From Anaerovorax odorimutans (lineage in GTDB: Bacteria; Bacillota; Clostridia; Peptostreptococcales; JAAYPU01): 64,000 nt of DNA. Below are positions 59,050 to 64,000 of the stretch, one piece after another. A model generated the notes under the pieces. It saw only the letters and a list, made by a program, of their open reading frames with translations, did not search any database and had not been told where the DNA came from. Where the stretch lies: assembly GCA_016841185.1 (NCBI GenBank), contig JAENZQ010000004.1, positions 62,001 to 126,000 on the forward strand, given 5' to 3'. Each line of letters begins with the position of its first letter. Position 1 is the first letter of the stretch. The position numbers and the translations under genes were made by a program.

Positions 59050-59250
59050 ATGGACAAGACTCTAATAACGCCTGATGAAGCTGCTGAAATATTACATATC
59101 GCACCGGACACCGTTCGCCTTTGGTGTAGAACAGAGCCGGCTTTTCCAAGCATTAAAGTAGGAGATCACTATAAAATCGACCAATCTGAGCTTCGTACAT
59201 GGATTGAGAATCAATGGGAAATAAAAATTGAATCAAGTAAAAGAGATTAA
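59050..59250 (+). CDS. Small helix-turn-helix protein (excisionase-like, HTH_17)
   Basis: 66 residues. The MerR-like winged helix of the excisionase family fills it: 'LITPDEAAEILHIAPDTVRLWCR', 'FPSIKVGDHYKIDQSELRTWIENQ'. TAGGAGGATACT precedes the ATG and a good terminator follows. Such proteins serve as excisionases or small regulators in mobile elements, but no integrase gene is visible nearby, so it may be a remnant or a domesticated regulator. Confidence 0.82.
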   Translation: MDKTLITPDEAAEILHIAPDTVRLWCRTEPAFPSIKVGDHYKIDQSELRTWIENQWEIKIESSKRD

Positions 59251-59253
59251 TAT

Positions 59254-59280
59254 AAAGAGGCTTTTTTAAGTCTCTTTTTT
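59254..59280 (+). terminator. Terminator after the excisionase-like gene
   Basis: AAAGAGGCTT (59254-59263) pairs with AAGTCTCTTT (59268-59277, one G-T pair), TTTT loop, then TTT. Confidence 0.8.
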
Positions 59281-59682
59281 AACATCTCAGATGGAACAAT
59301 GAAATAAAATAGATGGTTTATTATAAAGACAGTAGTTAGGGGTAGGAAGAATAATAGTTAATAATTTAACAAAAATTATAATCATATCGTCTCTTTAAAA
59401 ATAAGAGAAATTTGTTAATTAAATAACAGAAAAAAGCTGATCAAAATTGATCTAAAAATAAAAATTATCCATAAAGTGCCGGTAATTCAATAAAATTTAT
59501 CCTAATATCAAAAGAATTTTTTTAAAATAAATAGTTAAAAAATTATCAAAAATATATTGACATTTTACAAATACGTAGTATCATATAATTAAGAAAAAAA
59601 GTAAATGTTAAATAATTAACAAAAAACAATCATCAAAACGCAAAATGTAAATTGATAAAACAAAAACATAGGGGGGCCGCTT
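59281..59682. other. Very AT-rich stretch upstream of the small-gene cluster
   Basis: No coding region is visible. It contains many TTAAC/GTTAAT phrases (AACAAAAATTATAAT, TTGTTAATTAAATAAC) and the promoter at 59557-59584. Confidence 0.5.
59557..59584 (+). promoter_or_regulatory. Probable SigA promoter of the small-gene cluster
   Basis: TTGACA (59557-59562), 16 bp, TATCAT (59579-59584), partly overlapping a TATAAT at 59583. It lies about 100 bp before the first small gene. Confidence 0.6.
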
Positions 59683-59784
59683 ATGAATATTAAAAACATT
59701 GTACGTGAATCACTGGAAAAGCCAATTGTTTCCATAGGATGGAGTGAAGTACCTCCGGTAAACTTTTTAAAATTTCCTTACTAA
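59683..59784 (+). CDS. 33-residue peptide, unrecognised
   Basis: ATG 59683 follows a strong GGGGGG ribosome site. The product starts 'MNIKNIVRESLEKPI' and ends 'EVPPVNFLKFPY'. It has a charged N-terminal half and a Pro/aromatic C-terminal half with no cysteine, signal peptide or membrane helix. The layout (helical leader-like half, distinct tail) is reminiscent of signalling or precursor peptides, but there is no processing enzyme nearby. It heads a run of three tiny genes. Confidence 0.5.
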   Translation: MNIKNIVRESLEKPIVSIGWSEVPPVNFLKFPY

Positions 59785-59877
59785 TCTGGTGAATATTACG
59801 GAAGCTATGAAATTTTTATAATATGTTTGTAATAACCGTATTCATCTAATAAAAATAAAATGAAAGAGGGATAGAAA

Positions 59878-59994
59878 ATGGATAAAAAGTTTGCGAAAAG
59901 ATTGTTTAATGAATGCAGAGACTGGTCAAGTATCCAATCCATGATGACCGAAAAAGAATATGCTGAATTTATACAAATGGCCAAAGTCTTTTAA
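59878..59994 (+). CDS. Small protein, paralogue 1 (38 aa)
   Basis: ATG 59878 with AGAGGGATAGAAA upstream. It starts 'MDKKFAKRLFNECRDWSSIQ' and continues 'MMTEKEYAEFIQMAKVF'. It is 65-70 percent identical by eye to the next small gene, which argues that both are real coding sequences: most changes are conservative (K/R, F/Y, S/A, M/I) and the frame is kept. It is predicted to be helical, with one cysteine. I do not recognise the family. Confidence 0.7.
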   Translation: MDKKFAKRLFNECRDWSSIQSMMTEKEYAEFIQMAKVF

Positions 59995-60069
59995 TCTTGA
60001 AGTACATAAAGATAATAAATGATTAATTAAAGTATTGACTCATAAATATTAAGAAAAGAGGGATAAAAA

Positions 60070-60198
60070 ATGGACAAGAAATTTGCAAGGAGATTATACA
60101 ATGAATGCAGGGACTGGGCAAGTATCCAATCGATTATGACAGAAAAAGAATATATAGAGTTCATAAATTTAGCCAAGGAGTTTCAAAAAGAAAAGTAA
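60070..60198 (+). CDS. Small protein, paralogue 2 (42 aa)
   Basis: ATG 60070 with AAGAGGGATAAAAA upstream, the same leader as paralogue 1. It starts 'MDKKFARRLYNECRDWASIQ' and continues 'IMTEKEYIEFINLAKEF', with a QKEK tail. Shared core: MDKKFA-R-L-NECRDW-SIQS-MTEKEY-EFI-AK-F. Tandem duplication of a gene this short, with conserved ribosome sites, is notable. The role is unknown; no export signal. Confidence 0.7.
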   Translation: MDKKFARRLYNECRDWASIQSIMTEKEYIEFINLAKEFQKEK

Positions 60199-60269
60199 AA
60201 TAAAAATCAAAGAACGATTTTTGAATTTTCTGTAAAGAATTTAATATAGATTACTTAAACTTAAACCTG

Positions 60270-60297
60270 CCACTCAGATGCCAGATCATCTGAGTGG
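60270..60297 (+). terminator. 11-bp hairpin after the small-gene cluster
   Basis: CCACTCAGATG / CATCTGAGTGG with a 6-nt loop, followed by AAATCTTA. The T tract is poor, so it is an inefficient terminator or an RNA structural element. Confidence 0.45.
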
Positions 60298-60399
60298 AAA
60301 TCTTATACGGTAACACTGCTTAAATATAGATGTAATGAAGGATCTGGTTCAGCCTATAACCAAGTCTCGATTTCAAAATTTAATATTACTAAGGGAAGG

Positions 60400-60441
60400 C
60401 AGCTCCATAATTTAACCCGAAATTGGAGCTGGTTTCTTTTT
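60400..60441 (+). terminator. Rho-independent terminator
   Basis: CAGCTCCA (60400-60407) and TGGAGCTG (60424-60431) with 16-nt loop, then GTTTCTTTTTTT. It precedes the GGDEF gene promoter. Confidence 0.75.
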
Positions 60442-60464
60442 TTGAGAACAAAATTCATTAATTA

Positions 60465-60493
60465 TTGACATAAACTCCGGATAAATATACGAT
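60465..60493 (+). promoter_or_regulatory. Probable promoter of the second GGDEF gene
   Basis: TTGACA (60465-60470), 17 bp, TACGAT (60488-60493). It lies 45 bp before the start codon. Confidence 0.5.
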
Positions 60494-60537
60494 AAATACA
60501 TCTTTATCTTCCATATAATTCTTTGGGGGATGCGCGT

Positions 60538-61830
60538 ATGTTTCTAAATAAAAAAGAGAAAAGCTATTATTTTCTTGTGGTTTTCTGCATTATTTTTGTC
60601 CTATTATTGAGTTTTTTTTCGATTGATTCGTTAAAAAATGATTATTTTGATGCTATCGGCCAAAGAGCTTTAAGCGTGGCCGTTGTAACAGCTGACAGTA
60701 TAAAGCTCAGTGATTCGGAAGTTGAACGGCTTGAAAAACTGGGATTTAGTGATTTGTTAGATGACACGGTTAATATAGAATTTGAACAACATGTTCGCAA
60801 GTTTATGAAAAGCAGCGGAATAAAATATATATATATTATGAGGAGGTTATCACCGGATAAAATAAAGTATACTGTTAACAAAGAAGAAACGAGCTATTTT
60901 GGTGTTCCTGAAGGAACAAAACTGGATACAATTTATTTAATGGATGCAGTAATTGATCATAGGACAAGATTAGAGGATACGGATAACCAATGGTATTGTG
61001 ATAAAGACCGGTATACCGTATTAACTAAGTATATTTTAGATATTTATACCCATGAGAAAACAACTTATGCTTTCTATGAAGATGAATGGGGAAGCTATCT
61101 TACCGGATTTGCCCCGGTATATTCAATTGAAGGCAATTATATTGGTATATTAGGCGTAGATATTTTTCTCGAAGAATATACAACATTAGTAAATAAAAGA
61201 ATAATGATTCTTGTATTATTGAATTTTATCAGTGTCATTATGGGCATAATTATAATCAATAGTTTCAGGCGTATATACAAAACCAGAGCCGATGCATATC
61301 ATTTCAGGCAAAAATCCTATCTGGATGATATGACGGATTTGTATAATCGCCGTACTTTAAAAGAACGTTCTAAAGATTACTGGGAAAAGGCATTGAAACA
61401 AAATATATCCATTACTGTTGTCATGATGGATATAGATCATTTCAAAGCATATAACGATAAATACGGGCATATGGTCGGAGATGAATTGATCTCAAAAGTT
61501 GCTTCTGCTATGAAACTTTGCACAAGGGAGAATGAAGATCTGCTTTTCAGATATGGCGGTGATGAGTTTATGATAATGTTTTTTGATACTGAAATAAATA
61601 CCATTAATTTAATAATAAAAAGGATAAGGGAACATGTAAAAAGCATCTGGATTAAAGGAGTGGATGAAAGAGTGACATTAAGCTTTGGCATTGCTTCAAC
61701 ACTTCCGAAAGAAGGCTCGGATTTGAATCAGCTCATAGAAAATGCGGACCAAGCTCTTTATCTGTCCAAACAGGAAGGAAGGGATTGTATACATTTCTTC
61801 GATGACAGGCATCAAAAGAATCAAAAATGA
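60538..61830 (+). CDS. Sensor diguanylate cyclase with extracellular domain, no I-site
   Basis: 430 residues from ATG 60538 (GGGGGA upstream; TTG 60523 is in frame but overlaps that site). TM1 about 10-30; extracellular Cache-like sensor about 31-215 ('YFGVPEGTKLDTIYLMDAV', 'YLTGFAPVYSIEGNYIGILGVDI'); TM2 about 223-245; GGDEF domain about 265-430 ('LTDLYNRRTL'-like start, 'DIDHFKAYNDKYGHMVGDE', 'RYGGDEFMIMF'). The four residues five before GGDEF are ENED instead of RxxD, so feedback inhibition is probably absent. It makes c-di-GMP in response to an external ligand. It is monocistronic. Confidence 0.92.
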   Translation: MFLNKKEKSYYFLVVFCIIFVLLLSFFSIDSLKNDYFDAIGQRALSVAVVTADSIKLSDSEVERLEKLGFSDLLDDTVNIEFEQHVRKFMKSSGIKYIYIMRRLSPDKIKYTVNKEETSYFGVPEGTKLDTIYLMDAVIDHRTRLEDTDNQWYCDKDRYTVLTKYILDIYTHEKTTYAFYEDEWGSYLTGFAPVYSIEGNYIGILGVDIFLEEYTTLVNKRIMILVLLNFISVIMGIIIINSFRRIYKTRADAYHFRQKSYLDDMTDLYNRRTLKERSKDYWEKALKQNISITVVMMDIDHFKAYNDKYGHMVGDELISKVASAMKLCTRENEDLLFRYGGDEFMIMFFDTEINTINLIIKRIREHVKSIWIKGVDERVTLSFGIASTLPKEGSDLNQLIENADQALYLSKQEGRDCIHFFDDRHQKNQK

Positions 61831-61889
61831 ATTTCATTTTTTCTATTTCCGATTTTATTCCAATAGTAACAATATGAAAGGATTTTTCT

Positions 61890-61922
61890 AAAAAGAACAA
61901 AGGTTAAGCTTTTGTTCTTTTT
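61890..61922. terminator. Bidirectional terminator
   Basis: AAAAAGAACAAA (61890-61901) pairs with TTTGTTCTTTTT (61911-61922). It lies between the convergent GGDEF and DMT genes and overlaps the last codons of the latter. Confidence 0.85.
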
Positions 61923-62815
61923 AACGCAGGAAAAGGAAGCTGTGAAAAAAGTATGCCTGAAAACATCAAAAGGCCGCCAACCACGCCCCGAGTACCTAAG
62001 CTTTCATTTAAAATGAACCATCCGCCAAAAGCACCCACAACGACTTCCATGCTTAGAATGATGGCTGCATGAGCAGGTGGTGCATGTTTTTGTCCGATAA
62101 CCTGAAGCGTATAGGCAATTCCAACAGAGCAAATACCGCCGTACAGAATAGGCACAATTGCCAGATTCAGAATATTAAGTGTAATCGTTTCTATGAATAA
62201 ACTCGTTATCAGACTTAATGCCGAGCAAATTGCAAATTGTAAGGCTGACAGTATTAAGGGGTTTGTTTTTTTTGAAAAGTAGTCTATGATTAATATATGT
62301 GCAGCCCAGAAGAAAGCCCCGATAAGTTCAAGAAAATCCCCTTTTGACAGGGAAAAACTCCCGATGGAAGTAAGGAAATAAAGGCCAATCACCGCTAATC
62401 CTGCGCCAAACCAGGTGTTCAGAGTGATTTGATGCTTTAAAAAAATACCTAAAAAGGGGACGAGCACGATATACAGGCCGGTAATAAAAGCAGCTTTACC
62501 GGCGGAGGTGTAGGCAAGTCCTATTTGCTGAAATGAAGCTGCAAGAAATAAAAAGATACCAGGCCCGATACCTGCAATAAAGGCTTTTTTTATTTCCGAC
62601 GACATCTGAAATTTTTCCAATGCAGAGTCTTTTTTCTTTTTGTTTAGAAAATAAATGAGAGGCAACAGGGAGAGGCTTCCAAGGGCAAACCGTATGCCAT
62701 TAAAGGTAAAAGGGCCGATATACTGAGCTCCGATACGTTGAGCTACAATGGCGAGCCCCCATATGGCTGCAGCAAGAAATAAAATCAAGTTGGACTGAAG
62801 TGTTTTTGAATTCAT
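61904..62815 (-). CDS. DMT-superfamily (EamA) transporter
   Basis: 303 residues with ten membrane helices in two EamA halves. The start 'LILFLAAAIWGLAIVAQRIGAQYIGPFTFNGIRFALGSLSLLP' and the late 'HAPPAHAAIILSMEVVVGAFGGWFILNESLG' are typical. The subfamily resembles EamA-type exporters of amino acids or related metabolites. The hom gene lies upstream on the same strand, 118 bp away, so an amino-acid link is conceivable. It is only distantly related to the DMT protein at 7528. Confidence 0.9.
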   Translation of the reverse strand: MNSKTLQSNLILFLAAAIWGLAIVAQRIGAQYIGPFTFNGIRFALGSLSLLPLIYFLNKKKKDSALEKFQMSSEIKKAFIAGIGPGIFLFLAASFQQIGLAYTSAGKAAFITGLYIVLVPFLGIFLKHQITLNTWFGAGLAVIGLYFLTSIGSFSLSKGDFLELIGAFFWAAHILIIDYFSKKTNPLILSALQFAICSALSLITSLFIETITLNILNLAIVPILYGGICSVGIAYTLQVIGQKHAPPAHAAIILSMEVVVGAFGGWFILNESLGTRGVVGGLLMFSGILFSQLPFPALKRTKA

Positions 62816-62896
62816 GATTAAGGTACCTCTGTTTTATAGTATATTTCGTCAACGAAGGATTTAAGATTTAAATATAAGTACGAATTGCTCGTACCC

Positions 62897-62925
62897 ATAC
62901 AATTTAATTTTCTTCCAAATTGTAT
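62897..62925 (-). terminator. Hairpin between hom and the DMT gene
   Basis: ATACAATTT (62897-62905) and AAATTGTAT (62917-62925). It lies 9 nt past the hom stop on the minus strand. There is no strong T tract, so termination is uncertain. Confidence 0.4.
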
Positions 62926-62933
62926 TATCCGGC

Positions 62934-63968
62934 CTATCGTAGTCGTTTAAGTAAAGTTAGCAAATCACTGTAAATTCCATATGCGGTCTGTTGTATTTCA
63001 GGTGCATGTTCAAGTATGCTTAAAGTACCCATTAAATCCGTTGTGATGGAAAGAATGGACGAAGTGGCATCAATGTTATAATATATATCATTTGAATCGA
63101 TTTTACAAGGTGAAACTTTCCCTTTTATTTCGTTATGCTCATAATAACCTTCACAGATGAGTTTGATTTTTTTTCCGGACAGGAAAGCAGATTTAATTTC
63201 TGAAGCTGTAACATTGGTAATGCCTGTTCTGTCAACAGATTCAGGGTTTAAATCGCCATTCATAAGTACATTTGCAATGGCAGCCGTTTTAGCGGCCGCA
63301 TCCCAACCTTCTGTATCCATAGTAGGATCTGCTTCTGCAAAACCCTGTTTTTGGGCAGAAATAACGGCTGATTCATAAGTTTCTCCTTTTTCCATTTGCT
63401 CCAGTATGAAATTTGTAGTGGAGTTGAGGATTCCTTTAAAGGATAGTATTTTGCAGCCCGTAAGGGTTTCACGAACCATATTAAAAACAGGTGTTCCATC
63501 CATTACTGTGGTTTCGTAAAGAAACTGAACTTGGTGGTCTGCCGCAAGTTTGCTTAACCTTTTAAATGCCCAGGCAATAGGCCCCTTGTTGCCGGTAATA
63601 ACGTGCATATTTTGGCTGAAAGCAGTTTCAATATGTTGAATAGCAGGTTGGCCGTCGGCAATAGATAAAGTGCTTAATTCAATGAGAACGTCTGCAGTGG
63701 AATCTTGAATCAAGTCTATTGCCTTTGAGGAAGTATATGATGGATTTGAAGATAAAAATTTTTCGTAAGTATCTATTTCGTTTAGAGCGTTTTTCAAATC
63801 TATTCCTTCTTTGTTCAAAAGGCATCCTTTTGATCCGGTGGCAATAGCGGTCACCTTAACCTGATTACCGGTGAGTTGATTTATCTCTTTTTCATTTTTC
63901 ATGATCATTTCGCAAAAGGCCCTGCCTGCATTGCCGAAACCGATTAAGCAAAGATTTAAAGTATTCAT
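62934..63968 (-). CDS. hom: Homoserine dehydrogenase
   Basis: 344 residues, the short form without a C-terminal ACT domain. NAD(P) fold 'LIGFGNAGRAFCEMI', 'VITGNKGPIAW' (catalytic-site Lys), 'YETTVMDGTPVFNMV' and 'GILNSTTNFILEQMEKGETYESAV', 'GFAEADPTMDTEGWDAAAKTAAIANVLM' are the family signatures. It reduces aspartate semialdehyde to homoserine for threonine and methionine synthesis. Lack of the ACT domain suggests no direct threonine feedback. The gene is followed by the DMT transporter gene on the same strand. Confidence 0.94.
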   Translation of the reverse strand: MNTLNLCLIGFGNAGRAFCEMIMKNEKEINQLTGNQVKVTAIATGSKGCLLNKEGIDLKNALNEIDTYEKFLSSNPSYTSSKAIDLIQDSTADVLIELSTLSIADGQPAIQHIETAFSQNMHVITGNKGPIAWAFKRLSKLAADHQVQFLYETTVMDGTPVFNMVRETLTGCKILSFKGILNSTTNFILEQMEKGETYESAVISAQKQGFAEADPTMDTEGWDAAAKTAAIANVLMNGDLNPESVDRTGITNVTASEIKSAFLSGKKIKLICEGYYEHNEIKGKVSPCKIDSNDIYYNIDATSSILSITTDLMGTLSILEHAPEIQQTAYGIYSDLLTLLKRLR

Positions 63969-64000
63969 AATAAATCACTCCGTTTCATTTGGATTATATA

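Larger units (their letters stand above)
60199..60464. other. Intergenic stretch with two hairpins (possible structured RNA)
   Basis: It contains an 11-bp stem CCACTCAGATG (60270-60280) / CATCTGAGTGG (60287-60297) and the terminator at 60400-60441, with about 100 nt of moderate-complexity sequence between. It does not match the c-di-GMP, TPP, B12 or other riboswitches I know. No gene is seen. Confidence 0.4.

Noticed and set aside
60310-60441. A c-di-GMP riboswitch before the GGDEF gene
   Set aside because: The conserved core sequences of both c-di-GMP riboswitch classes are absent.

Overview
The window is AT-rich chromosomal DNA of an endospore-forming member of the Clostridia. The evidence is SpoIID, SpmA/SpmB, an H-type small acid-soluble spore protein, a CotF-like coat protein, RicT/YaaT, an AbrB-type regulator with a cysteine-rich tail, SLH-domain surface proteins, an oxygen-sensitive glycyl-radical enzyme with its activase, and strong AGGAGG ribosome sites with frequent GTG/TTG starts. 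I cannot name the genus from sequence alone.

Layout. 1-9.1 kb: end of ilvN, a repeat-bearing lipoprotein, an HD hydrolase, a flavin reductase-acetyltransferase fusion, an L,D-transpeptidase, a DUF3048 lipoprotein, CsaA, a SHOCT protein, a hotdog thioesterase, a DMT exporter and ribosomal protein L25. 9.2-16.9 kb: a seven-repeat propeller-like SLH protein, a YtrA-type GntR/ABC operon with its operator, sspH (a short gene on the minus strand), a frameshifted M15 peptidase, a CorC-type membrane protein and an orphan cysteine-PAS histidine kinase. 16.9-20.8 kb: a TPP riboswitch followed by a thiamine-binding protein, a ThiXYZ-type ABC importer and a TatD-like hydrolase. 20.8-22.3 kb: a MerR regulator whose archetypal target promoter now drives no gene, and a cupin.

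22.6-31.1 kb is the most interesting region. A cobalamin riboswitch precedes about 8 kb of co-directional genes: a DUF4430 (transcobalamin C-terminal-like) lipoprotein, the ECF transporter T component, a fused double ATPase and an S component, an SLH-anchored alpha/alpha-toroid protein, and a large exported protein that joins an alpha/alpha-toroid to a DUF4430 domain. Toroid plus DUF4430 is the domain pair of animal intrinsic factor and transcobalamin, so I read this as a surface B12 capture and ECF uptake system.

31.2-47.3 kb: a PAP2 phosphatase, a diguanylate cyclase, a REC-HDOD protein, YjjI/YjjW, an MntR-like regulator, a CotF-like protein, the tmk-holB-ricT-(TlpA-like)-trmN6-abrB block (Bacillus-like gene order), spmAB, murA and spoIID. 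47.3-53.6 kb: an SSS symporter with a 48-residue accessory protein, a sigma-54-type promoter with two upstream palindromes, an NtrC-type regulator and a CHASE4 hybrid kinase, which together form a plausible sense-and-import module. 53.9-64 kb: addB without addA, tRNA-Thr(CGT), an SGNH hydrolase, an excisionase-like HTH protein, a sparse 1.2-kb stretch holding three tiny genes (two of them paralogues), a second diguanylate cyclase, a second DMT exporter and homoserine dehydrogenase.

Two 149-bp elements with short terminal inverted repeats (32817-32965 and 57312-57460) each sit between duplicated hairpins. A decayed third copy lies near 14 kb. They look like a small non-autonomous mobile element that inserts at hairpins.
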